Shown: piece after piece, positions 38,601-52,975 of the stretch | How the letters are laid out: each line of letters begins with the position of its first letter | How positions within the stretch are numbered: position 1 is the stretch's first letter | Source of the DNA: Pampus argenteus | Lineage: Eukaryota; Chordata; Actinopteri; Scombriformes; Stromateidae | NCBI GenBank assembly: GCA_036937835.1 | Contig: CM072863.1 | Location: forward strand, 18,660,501-18,724,500 | Reading direction: 5' to 3' | DNA: 64,000 nt | Translations under genes and position numbers: made by a program | Notes under the pieces: model-generated | The model's input: the letters and a program-made list of their open reading frames with translations, nothing else | The model's database searches: none | Told to the model about the DNA's origin: nothing

Positions 38601-41600
38601 ATCATGAAATGACATACTGAAAATGGAATTAAGAGTTGAGAGAAAAGTTTGATGTACTCTGTTGTCTAATCATTTGAACTGGTCAATACAACATTGAACC
38701 CGTTTCACAGTTTGGCCAGAACGTCACTCAACAAACACCTTTTGAGCGACTGACATAATATCAATCCAAAAGGAACTGGCCCTGCACACCGTCTTTCAGC
38801 ACACATATAGATAACAAGTAATTACTTTCCCTCGCAATCACTAAACCCTGCCTGCCCTTCATTTATTTGCTTGCAGAAAGGTCCTCCAATACAGAACTTT
38901 GTGTTAACATCATTTACATATTGGAGCACATAGTTACTGGAATTCAATATAACCCAGTGAAATGGTCAACGATGTTCAAGTGACACAACCCCACAATACC
39001 CGTAACTATTTATATTTTAAATGTCACAGACCAAGTTTAATCCTTAACAAGAGGTTTCAGTCAACAAAGACGTTGGAAAGAAAAGAAACCTCAAAGTTCA
39101 GCGTGACATAACATGCCTGCTTGCATCTTTCAGAAAGAAAATAAGTGATTCAGATGCCCTGTTGCCCAGGATACCAGTAATGTTGTTGTCATATTTCTTG
39201 TGTTCTGTAATGTGTCTGGCTTTTCCACGCAGTCCCAAACCACAGCCACCATTAGGGTGGACTATGCCATGTCGTGACATGGGAAACCTTATAAACGTGT
39301 TAAGAGCCGGAGGCATTAGCATTTTGGACCCTACTGAATAGAGGCATTTGTTCCTCTTCCTGTGCCTCCCTGAAAGACTCTATTAAAGGGAGGTTTAGGA
39401 ATTGCTCTGTTTCGGACATACTAAAGTTAGGGAGAGAACATTTGACAGTAGATTTTCCTAGAAAATGAGTTGTTTTTATTCAGCAGCGTTTCACAATACT
39501 TTTCTTTTATAATTATTTATATTTATAGACATATTAAAATGTCACTAATAAAAATATACATACATAATAAAGATAATCACTCTTGTTGTTTGCTGCCAGT
39601 GCCTGTTGAAAGGCAACTTTAACAACTTATACGTAAATACTGTGTGCTGAATATTGTTTGCTCTACGAGAAGGTTATTGTTACTGACTGAAGGGGGTTTG
39701 GATCAAATAGAACAAGTCAATAAAAGCAGACTGTGCTTCATTTATGACCTTTTCTAGCTGTGGCAGAGGACAAAATCGACCACATAGCCAAAAGAAAATA
39801 CATTTGCTTTTAACAGGACCATAATAGTGACTATTTACACTTCAATTGATACTCTTTTTTTTTTCCACATACCTACAGATATAAGACATCATTAAGACAT
39901 AAGTGCTTAATTGATTCCACCTTGTTTCTTTATAGAAAGCTGGTAATTGACCAAGCAGAATTCCTTTCTGCCGTAAGCTCAATTAACGAAGGCTTTGATT
40001 GATCTCTGATTCTATCTCATGCTGCGGTCACAGCAGGATCTGTGGTCAGTCTGGTGCATTCCCTTCACCGTCTGACATCCTAGCTTTCATCTCTAAACCA
40101 TTAACACTTTATGTCTTACATTTGGAATGACTACATCATCCATAATGCATATTCCTTAGCTGTGGCTAATGATGAACAATGGTGGGTATGCTGCATCTTA
40201 ACATGTGTACACCTCTCAGAAGGCGGCTTCGATTCTGTATCACCAGTTGTCTACAGTGCCCGAGTGTTCAGCTGCTAATCCAGAATGGCGTTATTGAAAA
40301 ACAGAATTGATCAGAATGCAAGCGAACTAGATACAGTATACCGCTCCATGTCAAAACATTTGGGATACTGGTTCTATTTTACAATAAGCAGAGTAAACAC
40401 TGATACTCTTATGATACTGAACAAGTCTCCCGTTATTTCAATACACTGATACCAAATTTGCGCATGTCTAAATCACATCTAATCTGTAGTTTGGCAACTG
40501 TTTTGAGATTGCATTAGTAAATAGCAAGGCAGCAAGAAAAAGACTATTTAAAGACAAGTTTGCCAGAGGGCATGTAAGAGAGAAACTGTGAAGCAAAGGG
40601 TTACTTTGTACTGTTTAACTACATTGGACTAGTGACTGTAGCCTTCTACCAGCACAGCTTTTCACAGCTTTTGTCTCTTTCATTTGCAACACAAAGCAGT
40701 ACATCTGGATAAAGCTAATGGGATTACGCTTATTGGTCTGGAATGAAAGGTAATAAAATTAAAAACAAAAAAATAGAGCCAGGCTGATTTGTCAGAGGGT
40801 TGATATTATTAGCAGATATTAGTTTAACAAAAACAGACTGGTAGAGCAGCATATTATAGATGAGAACATAAGGAATGAGTTGTTTTTTTTTTTACAATTT
40901 TATAACTGTAAACATACCATGTTTTAGCATGGTCTTTGTCACTGCTCTTAGAGAAAACTAAAGAAATATGAGCTGATATATTTTCCTTAAAATCTTTCTG
41001 CAGAAAAATCAGGATTAGCCCCAGATGTCCAATTTTGGTCAGGATCCAACCAAAAAAGAAACAAAAACTACTGGGGATCCCAATATCCATATGGGAGATT
41101 GATCTCATGCAATATGAGTATTGATCAGAATCAAATAGGACAGTGCCATCGTGTTAATCATTATCAATGACGCCCTATTTTACAGAATCATATTGGATTC
41201 ACGAGTCGAATCGATCACAATCTATTTGGGGTGAAATCCTGATAAATCCAGCCAAATCACATGCCTGTGCCACGGTATCAATGCACCAGCCTGTTCTAAG
41301 GGAACCACACTGATTTAATTCTACCTATGATATACTGTGCATTTACCATCAGCTCTCAGGTGTATGCAGAGTTAAATTACCGTGAAAGCTTATTGATTTG
41401 TAAAGTGTACATTTGGAAGAGGGAATTATTGTGCCTTAAACCAGGGAAAAGGCAAAGCACAATGACTGCAGGCACGTCAGTAAAGAGTTTGTATGGATGG
41501 CTGAAAATCTATACTGCCACTACAAAAACAACAGAAGGGGGTTAGACTATGTCCGCCTTTGCATGTAATTGAGAAAAGATAGCCATGTAAAGCTTTTCAC

Positions 41601-44600
41601 CATGACTGAAGAAATAAACAAACGTGATGAATGTGCCTTGTCATGACCCTGTATTGATTTTCAAAAATCGCATTTAACACTTTATTGAGAAATAGAGGCA
41701 ATAAATCTTCATTGTACTAAAATATGCATGCAGATATTTATTACCACACATCTTTGATTTGAAGATGCTTATATGGCAATTTGAAATCCAGCTATTTAAA
41801 ATGCAATTAGGAGTCCAGCGATAGCACATACACTGCACATCACTTTTACCAGCCCCATCCCCCAACACTGCCACCACTGTCTGTCTCTCCTCCCTGCTCC
41901 CCCCCTTCTCAATATTGAAACGAGTAAACAACGCCATCTTTTCCAGCCGTTAAATGAAGATAAATGAGGACAAACTCCCCAATTAGATTCCTTTGATGAT
42001 GCAAGAGTGGTTGAAAGAGGATGTCGCTGCTAATGTACTCATGATGGCTCCTGGCTACAAAGGTTTCTACCAAGTGCATCCAGCTTTAAAGTGGTATAGG
42101 ACCTGTGAATTCATTTCTCCCCAATAAATTCATATGTTCACGCCCTCAAGTCTCAGATGAGCCTTCTGAATGTGCAGAGGCAGCAGAATGGGGACAGCCA
42201 TTAGTGTCCACAGTGGTGCAGCTCTAATGATGATGGCTGTGGACTTGCTGTGCTCTGCATTCTGGGCACCAGAGCTCCCAGCTCTGGTCAGACAGGCGAA
42301 GCGTTCCTCAGCATGTTCTTCCGTAGATAGTAGCCTTGCTGCATTTACTATGTTAAGAAGAACATCTCTTTGATGCACTGAAGCACATACAGCTTTGATC
42401 ATACTTGTTTTTCTCTGTGTCTCTTCCATGTAAATGCTTTACACTGCTGTTTGCACCCCCAGCCTCTTGTTAGAAGTAGGTATTCTATGTAAAGCTTAGC
42501 AGTGGAAGCATCTACAAAATGTAGCAAATCAAAGCAGCAGACTCCAGTGGCCAACCCCAGCCTTCAGCTTGGGTGCTGTTTACTGACAGTGACAGAGAAG
42601 CAAAGCTACTCCATCAGTTTAATGGCCCCACCTCCTGCTTTAACACGGCAGCAGGAAACTGGAGACATACAGACTTATAAATCACCCTGTGTGTGGGGGC
42701 ATTTTGATACTATTTTCACCACTTATTGAGCAAAACAAATCCTCCTCTACTTCCTGCTGGCGCCAGTGTGGGGTCTTTTCAGGCTGAGCATCATAATGGA
42801 ATCCCCTACCTAGAGCTATGCTTACGGTTGGCTTGATCAGTATTGGCCCCCATTTCACAATTCACAAAAACAGACGTGACTCCACTGGCAATAAATGCAC
42901 TCCCAGCAACAGTATGCTCCTCCTGCTACATACAATATGAATCACCAGATAAAATCACCACAGGGCAGTAAGCATACAGTCACAAAATTATATTAGGTAC
43001 AGACCAAGTAGATTGTTTTATCTTTTTTAAAGTAATTATTTCAATCATAGCTGTTCTGTCATCTGTTTTAGAAATGGTACAAAATATAGATTCCAGTTCC
43101 AATACCAACCATTATCAATGATTAACCAATCAGCACTATGAAATAAAATATGAAAATAAATAACTAATCTTATGAAAAGTCTCAAGTGAAAAAAAAAATT
43201 ATGCTTGATCTATGTACATTTAGGAAAATTGCAAGTGCAAACATCATGAAGTAATTTACGTCTTCAAAAATGACACCACTGTGATTGCTGAAAAAATCCT
43301 CCTTTTTTAAATGTAATGTCAACATGCCTCCTTCAACATACAAACTGAGCATCAGTCTCTCTTTGTGATGTTAAGACACACTCCCACACACACTAGAGAA
43401 GATGAATTGTCTTTCACTGTATTGGAATAGTTCTTCCAATACTCAGGTTATGTAGCAAATGAGAGGAGGGATGTTGATTACTTCATGATTGAAATAGCTA
43501 AAACTGATCCAAAAGAGCAGCTTTGGTCTAAACAGCATTGACATATGAGGGTTGTGTAAAAAGAGTGTCCACTGTTGCAAAATCTGCATGAAAGTTCTTT
43601 GAGAGCCAGCACACTACGTATGTCCGTGTTCACTGAAAGGAATGTGGTCTGCTCTTTTATGAACACGAGACGAGTCTGCCAGTGGACTGCCCTTCATAGA
43701 ATGGCACAATACACAGGGTTAATAGCAGTCCTTTTGGCACACTTTCGACCCCGACTGAAATCCCATCACACTGCAGGTGGTAAAGAAAAAGAGGGGCTCA
43801 AGTATTAAAGAGGCCTCAGTGTGTTAGTAATAACATTCGACACGGAACAGCAGAGGAAGACCTGCCCGTAACCTTCAGACTCTCCGCACCTTTACCACTG
43901 GTGAGCCACAGGAAGAAGCAAAGCCATCTGTAACTTTGGTTTGGCTACAAATAGGGAACCAGGGACCTGCCCACTGCTCAGAGATATGACCCGAATGTTT
44001 CAACAGCAGGTGAGTTATACCACGCAGAACAATCATGGGGCCAATATAGCACCAGCTTAACAAGAAGACAAGAATACACACCCTGGGGGAATCAAACCTG
44101 TGAACCTGTGAGTTTCATGAGGACATGTTAGCCCATGTTAGGGCCTCACCCACTTTACACTCTGGGAAGGATGATCACAGATTCATGACACAGGGTGCAA
44201 ACTGTGGCTCAGCTGGGCCAAGTAGCTGTTAGAAAGGGATTACTGATGTGTAAAATGGTTTAAAAACAGGGGGTATGAATTTGTTATCCTTAGTGGAGAG
44301 GTGAGCACACGTGAATTCATCAACTGTCAGAAAACTGACAGACCTCAAGGATAATGGTGTCAATTATACTTGCTTGCTGGAGGGATCTGTGCGAGCACCC
44401 TGTGTCAAACTGTCATCCCATGAGCACCATGGCCTCCTAAATTATCATGACCCCTGCAGAGCCTGCAGCCTGTTGTTCCACTATTTTTCTAAGGTGGATA
44501 AATCTCAGAGGTATCATCAATATGAGAGCTTCAAATTATTAAATATATCTTCTAGTGAAATCTAACGCTACACAGATGTTATTCACCCTTTTAGTGACAC

Positions 44601-47600
44601 TAGAGATTTGGGAAATATCATAACTCATTTTAGCAGTGAGGATATGCAAAGGTGTGTTAGAACACATTCAAGTCAATCTGCAATATAGTGTCAAAAGAGC
44701 CACATTTATGTTCTAGTGTGGAACCTTTACCTCGGTTCCAGAAATGTTCCAAATCATAGGAACACCATTCTGAATATTCAATCCAATTTTCTCTCCAAAA
44801 GTGAAGAAACATTTTTTTTCTCCATACAATTAATTCATGAGAAAAGCCATCAAGCATGACTGACTAGAATTTAATCTGCATTTGTGAGAAAATGTGTGAG
44901 ACACAAGTGGTCTGGTGTGTGGCTCAAGTGCACTACGAAACAAAGTTAGACTACGACTTCACTGAATAATAATCCTGCTTCTTTTATCATACACACGGCA
45001 GATGCGAGAGAATTACAGGCAAAGCCGTCAACAAAACTCTCTCAAGAAATAAATTACAGTGACATGAAGTCAATTTAAATGCAAATGTCAGTATTTAAGA
45101 CAACAAACCTCCGACAGTACTGTATCTCTTGTGGTGCTGAGGGTGAATCATACAACGGAAGACCACCCTGACATCCTTACCGGGAAAAAGACACACTGCC
45201 TCTGGCTCGTGACGCATCACAGGAGACCGGAAGGGTCAGCAGAAAGCAGAAAGCCACAGAGAAGTGAGCATCCATCCAGACAGAAAAGCCTGTGTTACGT
45301 GTCACATGGAGACTGATGGGAGCATTTCCAGGCTGAAGCCCAGGATATCAAAGTAGGATTTCTCTAGGATCACCTCGATTGATCTGTTTTTGTTTCTCAA
45401 AGCCATCGCTCCAAGCCTTTAAGCCGTTTTAAATTGGCAAAGCACTCACATTGAAATGGTATAAGGTCTTGTTTATACACACACTGTAGAATTTTGATTG
45501 AGCTGAAAATTTTTGGCTCCACTTTCTGTTTTCACCTGACCGCAGCCTGAACCACTGCAGCATTTAATGAACCCCAACCAGATTAAACCCAGATTTTCAC
45601 CACAGCTCACAGTTCATCTATAGCACATGGCAAATATTCTCACTGTCTACATATCTGAGACCTCACAAGGCAGAATTTTACCAACTTTAACATCTAAATC
45701 TAGCATAACAAAAATAAATTCTGATAATTATTTTTATTTCCAGTTAGAATATGTAAAGCTTAAAATACACCTATACACAGATATAATGGATAACGTCTAC
45801 CTAATACAATTTCTTAGACAGAGTTGAAGAGGCAGACAAACCAAAATAACTAATTACTAATTCTAATGTGTTTTTTCCTCTTAATATCAAGAGGATTAAT
45901 CTGAAACAAACATTTGTTTTTTTCCTCCAACATATGTTTTACTCTGACATAGTAAATTAGTATTTGTCTGATAATCATGCATTGCCTCTGTGACACAATA
46001 ATCATTAGTTTTCCTAAACCCTTCCCTTTGACATATTTTCTTCTTCGATTGTGCACTATGTTCACTGCTTTATTCCCAGCTCTGTATTTGCCTCTGCTCT
46101 GAAGAAACACAGTTCACACACACACACAGCATACAAATCTATTTTATTTTCACTGTTGGGATTCCGAAAAATAGAAAGACCCTGCAGCTGTATCTCTAAA
46201 GTAACAAAGCAAATGTGCTATTTAAAAAAAAAAAAAAAAGAAACTCTAAAAGCATTGTTGGTATCTGACTGTGGAACTATTGATTACTATTGTAATCTAT
46301 TTGTTTTTGTTTTCCATTATACTACAAAAGATAAAAGATTCACAAAAAACATCAAAACTATACAGTGTTTTATCTACTTCACTATCCTCTGGAAGTGAAA
46401 CAATGTTCTGAGATACTACGTCACAGTGTTTGCATGCTATTTTCTAAAAGGAACATCATTCCAGTTGTTGTGCGATGAGCACCTACCGCTGCCCTCTTGT
46501 GTGTTCCACTGACACAATGTGCTTAGCAATTTAGCACCAAGCTATTTTCTTTAAGCCTCAACATCATAATAGCTCTACCTAACCAAAATGATGTTGTGAC
46601 TGGTCTCATTTCGCTAGCAAAACCATCCCCCAACATTCATTACAACTCCACTGTAAACCACAGAAAATGTTACAAGGTGAGATTGTTCGCAATCCGCTAT
46701 GAGGCCATAAAAACATGGTCTGCAAGGAGTCTTGGTTTCTACCCAAAATAATCTATCGCTGTGAAAATAATGAGGTCAAGAAGGTCTGTAGTTCATAGTT
46801 GGTGGTCTGCAGGGTCACACTTGTAAAAATGGAGAGTGGAGCTCCCCCAAGTTGATGAATTAATTTGGATGCGTACCAGCTTGGCAAGATTCTTTCACTC
46901 AACATTTGCTCAATCTGGGGGTGAGTACATTAAGAAACCGACACGCTGAGTTCTGGCTCTTTGTAGAAGACCCTAAAGGGCAAAAGCAAAGACTTTCAGA
47001 AACTATGCTGTGATTCAAAAACTGCTGAAAATGTTATGTTAGAAAACACATAAAATCATGTCTGAAAATGGTGCACTTTATGGCCAACAGCAGGGCCAGA
47101 CTATCTCTATTTAAATGTTATATTGTGAATAAAGGTCTATAAAATCTTGTATCCCCAATAGGAAGGAAAGATTAGGTCATTGTCACATTCTCCAACTATG
47201 ATGGAGACAATTTAGGACAAATTAATCAGTGCAACTGTTGCAACAGACAACAAAGACAGGATTACAGTTCCTGCTCAGGTGTTAGCCCACCTTGCAAACT
47301 GACCACTCGGCATCTCAGCCTCTTTGTTTAATGATTCTAATTATGCTTGATCTCTCTAATCTTCCATTTGGAGGAGAGGGCTGTGTTTGACTGCAGGCCT
47401 CACCGGGCTAGTGAACAGGCTCTTACTATGCAGAGCAGATACCGAGATTCACATGTTCACACCACACTAACATACATGGAGCTGCACTGGCTTGGGGCTC
47501 CCAGTCGTCCACTTACAGCACCCAACGAATCCCAACATGGTGTAATGAGGTCCCAGGGGGAAGCCTCTGGACGTAGAGCACTGCTGCCCTCACAGCAGAC

Positions 47601-47785
47601 CCTGTCACACAAACCCATATTACTCACCTACTGCTAGACAGACTGCAAGAGCACCTAAGGGCTATATTATCATCTCATACAAACAATCACGTACAGAATT
47701 TCTACACTAACACATCACAATTTTGAAAATACTGTTCAGTGGGTTTCTGTAGATTGGAAACTATGTCATGGTTTTAGACCATTAT

Positions 47786-47875
47786 ACCTGTTGTATTGTA
47801 TCTATTCAAATTGAATTTCCCCTATGGGTTATAAATAAAGGTACATGGTATATTATCTTATACAACAGGAATAAG
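47786..47875 (+). mobile_element. possible LINE 3' tail
   Basis: TTGAATTTCCCCTATGGGTT followed by ATAAATAAAGGTACATGG and TATTATCTTAT resembles the 3' end of common fish LINEs (GAATTTCCCC...GGGAT...AATAAAGTAT...), from memory. No coding part remains. Confidence 0.4.
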
Positions 47876-48231
47876 GACTGCACATAATACAACAACGTCT
47901 AAAATGGAAAGAATCTAATTTAAGTATAAATATAATATGACCAAACATTCAAAGCCAACTTTCAATACTTGACAGTTTTTGATACTTAGTGTCATAGAGA
48001 TGATTCACATTATCAGGGACCTGCCTTTCTTGCTGCCTTTCTCTGTTTTATGTCGTTGCAAATGAAATATTGTGAGATTTTGGACAAAACACCAGTATCA
48101 CAGTATGAGGTGTGATCACTTATGTCCCGGTATGTTCTCTGTGTCCCCTGCCTGTCAGATTTGTCCTACCTCGTCCTCGGTGCCCTTCACTTTCACGTCC
48201 CAAGGGTCCCTTTGTAACCTTATCCATGCAG

Positions 48232-48232
<1 letters not shown>

Positions 48233-48262
<30 letters not shown>
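48233..48262. repeat. (CA)15 microsatellite
   Basis: Uninterrupted CA dinucleotides in the chl1 first intron. Confidence 0.97.
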
Positions 48263-48264
<2 letters not shown>

Positions 48265-51200
48265 ACCCTTCATGGGACACAAAGCCAATGATACCCGCTC
48301 TTCTGTTCTATTCTTTACATTTGTCACTTTTTATTCCTATGCTCTTTGTTCGCCTTACCTCCGTATGCATGAGTTATCCCAAATTGAGCCAGCAATTGAA
48401 ATGGAAATCATCCCTGTGTCCCAATGACTTTAGGGCAATAACTTCTTACTCTTCGAGGCATAGCTGTCATGTTTGTTGTCCCTTAGAGAATCTTATGGCG
48501 GTGTTGCCCTTTTCACCAAGGTTTTTAACATAAACATTGAATTTAGAGTATGTACCCTGTGATAAAACAGTTGCAAATATAAATCTGAGCAGGCATGCAA
48601 GAAGGACAATATGACTGGCAAATGAGTTTGAAGCTGACAGCAATGCACAGTGGGATTAATCCTCTCATAAAACATCCCTAATTTTGGTTCTCTTTATTGG
48701 GTTTTAATGTGGCCATATCGAAATTGATTACTTACACATAAAATGTAGAAATAGGAGGCAGTAATAATAACCGCAAATATTCTCTTTCACTGAATCCAAC
48801 AGATGACAGGGAATTCCCATGAAATACACATCCACAAACAGCCCGAGGAGGGGATAATAACATAACAAGTGGAAGATATGTGGAAATGTTGTCGCTTGGA
48901 CAAAAACAACAAGACACTCTGATTTCTGAAAAGTGAAACGTGTGCAAGCTATGTAGCTGGCAGCAAATGACAATATGTCTGAATAAAATATGTAAGCTGT
49001 GAGAAAACAGCTTCGGTATCATAGAAAAAAGGACAAAGGCCGACTAAAATATACCTGCAGGCGCATACACATGACCTATGTTGGATACTGATCTTTTATC
49101 CCTTTCTACAGGGAAAAGCAGCACTGAACATATGAGATAACATTGACCTCACTGCCGGTTTGTCCTTCACTATTAACTTTACTGATTAATTGTCCGTGCA
49201 GTGCAGGAAGCCATTGATCATGTTCACCCAGTGGCCCTGATGATGCAATGGCCTGTTAAATAAGAACTAAACCTTGATTCTGATGATCAGCACGTCTTAT
49301 CTTTGCATCTCTTCTCTTCCTCCATCCCCCATCAGAGGCTGCAAGGAGGGAACACTCCTCACAGGTATCATGAAAAAAAAAAAAAGGTAAATAAATATGC
49401 ACATTGCCAGAGAGCAGGCAAGGAAATGAATATTTCATGTTACCAAACACATTTCCAGAACATACTGGCTAGAATGTGCCTTTCCGGCTGTCATCGGTGA
49501 CAAACATGAAAGAGGAGGACTCAGGTACAGCACAGCACTGCAGCACTCTCAACTCTCGCGCCTGCAGCACAGGGAGCACGAACCGTCACTGTAATTGCTT
49601 GTAGTGTTGGAGCCTGAGCTGAACCTCAATTAGGGCCTGGGTACTTGCTAGGCTCCACACCTTCCCGCCGTGTCTGCCATCCGCACCGGGAAATACACTC
49701 TTAACATCTCAACACCACCAGGTACCAGTGCGATGTTTGTCCTTATCAGAGTTTAAGTTTACACTTTATACCCATGGATCAGCGACCCTGTAAGCCAGAC
49801 TCATCTCCGAGAGATCATGTTTTAGCGTTACCTCCAGCAGCACATGGGGTGATAGACGGGGTGATAAGAGAGCAGAAATTAGTCCGATGCAGCAATTCGC
49901 TCCTGCTCACTGCTGTCAGGCCGCTTCTTCTAATCTCAAATAGCCATCTGATACTCTTGATTCCATCAGACAGACCAAATTATATCCTGGAATTAAGCTG
50001 CTGATGCTGATAAGAGATGTGTGCACAGATACAGACATCAATAAACACTTTGGAGTGGTCTGAATGTACAAATTAGGCATGTGACTAAATAGAAAAAAAC
50101 AGAAATGCAGACATGATATAATAGATACAAAACCTTCTAAATCAAATTTAGAAAATCCAGGTCCTTTTGTGTCTCATCTTACACTCGTGTATCACTGAGG
50201 CTGGAGGCCTTGGCTACAATGAATCTTGATGACATGCAGCTTTCAGACTGCACAGCCACAAAGAGAGAGCTCTTATATCTTTCACATCTTCAATGCACTT
50301 TCTGCATGCTGCCAGTTTGTTACAAAACAAAAACAACACAGCAAGGTGTGAGTTTCAATCTGTGTGCACCAAAGTGAGCCAGATACCACGCTGCGTAAAG
50401 CCTCACTGATGTGCAGGTGGAAGTCTGATCTGCACAGTTACTTCAGTTACTGTGGCAGGGTGTTTCTCAACATACGAGCAGACATTTGTTGTATACTCAC
50501 AGTCAGCTGAGTGCGCCTGCCACTAACATATGAAGAACGAGTCTGTCTGCAAAGTCTTACAAAGGATGTTCTGTTTCCTGCAGTTTGTAATCTAAATGAT
50601 TAAAGGGATGAAAAAGGTCCATGAAATGCGTCAGGTTGGAGCTGCATATTAAGAGGGCTGCCTGACATGGACCGGCTGGGAGATGGTCGACACTTTGCTT
50701 GTCCAATTACTGGCTCTCGCTCAAATTGTTTGGTGAGAAGCATTCGACCTACTTCTGGACACAAAGCACCACTGCCCTGAATACAGATAGGCTGGGGACC
50801 ACATGAGATGACAAGTGCCATTAGAGGCTCTTGTCTTTGGCCTAGAAATTAAATTCGGGGAAGTTACCTGGTGTGTGCTAATTATTGACTATGAGTGCTT
50901 ATGGCAAGCCCTGCCGGGATGAACGGGGTACAACATAAATAGGATCTCCTCTTCTTGAGGAGCAGCTCGAGATGATAACGTTCACTGATGGCAGTCTGAC
51001 CTTCAGAAGGTCTTTATGCTTAACATTAAGCAGCAACAGGATCAGTATCAGGAGGAGCAGCACGGCAAGAACTAACAGAGGTGCTATGAGGAGCAGTGGG
51101 AGTGTTTTTACTACACGAGAATAAGTTGATTTTGTTATGAATAATAAAGCAAAAGCATCAAAAGGAATACAAATATAGATTTATGGGTAAACTATGAAAC

Positions 51201-52520
51201 ACTTTATGTTTCCTGTGAATCCCTGAAAAAGGCATCATCTGTAATGAGCCACCACACAACAACACTGAGGAAATCAACATTTGAATATGTAGCACTTCCA
51301 CGCAGTGTGTGATAAATTTGCATACACTGGTAAATATTCATACTGAGGGAATCACTATGTTAACCATGTGAGATATGTCTAGTGTATAAACGCAACAAAG
51401 CACACAAGCCTAATGCACAACTGTTCCATCCACCCCATCAATTACCGAAGCTGCATAGGTAAGAACCACAACAGCAATCTTCTGATTTAAATGTCACTGT
51501 AATGTGCTTTTAATCGCACTCATTGAAGTATCATCAGTCATTCTAATCTCGTGTTATACATGCTTTACACTTGTGAAACACTACCGCATCTAATGAAGAT
51601 ATTTCCTTAAAAGGATTAAATGAATGGGAGGTATTTTGTGTGTTTTTTTGTTGTTTTTTTTCCTCTAAAACACACCGTTAGAGGAAAGACGGAAAAGGCC
51701 GGGAAAAAGAAGAATTAATAAATGTGCCTTTTTCCTCAGTCTCCTGAGTAAAGTCTTTGACAGACTTGCAAGGCTGCTTCTGGTGTCACGTGACACCACT
51801 TACCTTTACACAGTACAAGAATAAATCTGCTGAAATGGCATATATGCACTTTCTCTATACAAATCTGCACACTAAATATTAGTTCAACAGCGATGTCTGC
51901 ATTTTTCCCACTATAAACCAACTCTTCAAGATGACATGAGAGCATTTATTGTCAGTTCACAATGAAATAATGCTATTCATCAGACTGGATGACAAGGTAT
52001 GATTCAGTTCTGCGGGTTCAGTTTTCAGCATGAGAGCCAGTGATAAGCAGGTCTGCTGTGTTATGGGCAGTGTAGTGGTAAATAAGAAGGATGGCAAAGT
52101 GTAATCCTCACTCAGTCATCAGGCTACTATCAGGCATCACAGGCATAGAAATAAGCAAAAATAATCTATCTACTCAGAAAGACAGTCATTCATACTTTTC
52201 TACTATAATATCCTAACATTATTTAGTTCATTTAAAATTATTTGAGAGCTCCATGAAAATATTTACTGCTAAAAAAAAAGGGGGAAAAAAAGAGCTAAAT
52301 TCTGCTCTTGTTAGGTGGAGTTAACCAGGTTAAGCTAGGTTAGCCATCTCACATCTCTAGGTATGAGGGAAAATGTAACGAGTTATAACTCTCATGAAAG
52401 ACTGACTGAATATCAAAACACACCAACCGTGACCACATCTGCCTGGAAGAAACTATCCTTTTTTTAAATTATTTTATTTTTTTCTATCCTCTCTTTTTAT
52501 CCCAATTTTTTAACCACCTG

Positions 52521-52531
52521 CCACGGACAGC
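52521..52531 (+). promoter_or_regulatory. RE1/NRSE-like half-site
   Basis: CCACGGACAGC matches the right-hand core of the REST/NRSF element (…CCACGGACAGCGCC) over 11 bases, but the left half-site (TTCAGCA) is not conserved. It lies about 140 bp inside the presumed first intron. L1CAM is known to carry a functional NRSE in an early intron. Function here is a guess. Confidence 0.3.
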
Positions 52532-52671
52532 AGCATACAGTCCACACAGGTGCCTCTCTGAAATCAACTGAGAGCTCCGCTGGCTACATTCCTAACAAGT
52601 GGCAACAACTATATTATAATTGACATACATATATATTTCTCCCCTAACGATATAAAAACACAGAAACTCAC

Positions 52672-52975
52672 CTTTAGACGCAACTCACGTCGCGGCAGCC
52701 GTTCAGAAAGTTGAATTTTCTGCGCCGCTGGAACAGGTTTGAGTGTTAACGTAACGCCGCTTCGCCTCGTAGTTGGTCTGAACCAGAGCACCTCCCCTCT
52801 CCTCCCCTCTCCTCTCCTGGATGCTGCTACTATCGCTCCCCCCGCCTCTGGAAGCGAGAAAAAAAAAAAAAAAGTAATAGCGGTTTCTTCCTCCTCCTCC
52901 ACAAAGACAGACTCAAAGAAAAGAAGGGACCCTGTCGCAGTCAATAGGTTTTAGAAAAAAAAAATCCATGGCAAC
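52672..52975 (-). promoter_or_regulatory. chl1: candidate chl1 CpG-rich promoter and noncoding first exon
   Basis: The 52675-52765 stretch has an unusual density of CpG for this window (about a dozen in 90 bp) and ends on the minus strand in a good donor, CTAAAG|gtgagt (exon end 52672). Just upstream are a GAGGAGAGGGG purine run, a GC box (AGGCGGGGGG, about 52840) and an RFX-like GTTGCCATGG (about 52966-52975). The donor could join the start-codon exon acceptor at 21749. Alternatively the TTTCTCGCTTCCAG before AGGCGGGG is an acceptor, making 52672-52848 an internal exon. No TATA box is evident. Confidence 0.5.

Larger units (their letters stand above)
21750..52671 (-). other. chl1 first intron (about 31 kb), mostly non-coding
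   Basis: The span between the start-codon exon and the CpG-rich candidate first exon holds LINE relics (25430-27850), a perfect hairpin (26950-27009), microsatellites (35591-35624, 35658-35680, 48233-48262) and a possible LINE tail (47786-47875). Elsewhere I see only AT-rich DNA with short frames lacking domains. Long 5' introns of neural adhesion genes often hold enhancers, but none can be named from one sequence. Confidence 0.6.

Noticed and set aside
48072..48533. 153-residue open frame on the plus strand, the longest in the window
   Set aside because: It runs through a (CA)n tract giving a Thr-His repeat, has no domain signature or splice context, and lies in the chl1 first intron antisense.
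52861..52875. A15 run read as the poly(A) tail of a processed retrogene
   Set aside because: The upstream sequence is not coding and the run fits better as a pyrimidine tract or promoter-flanking homopolymer on the minus strand.
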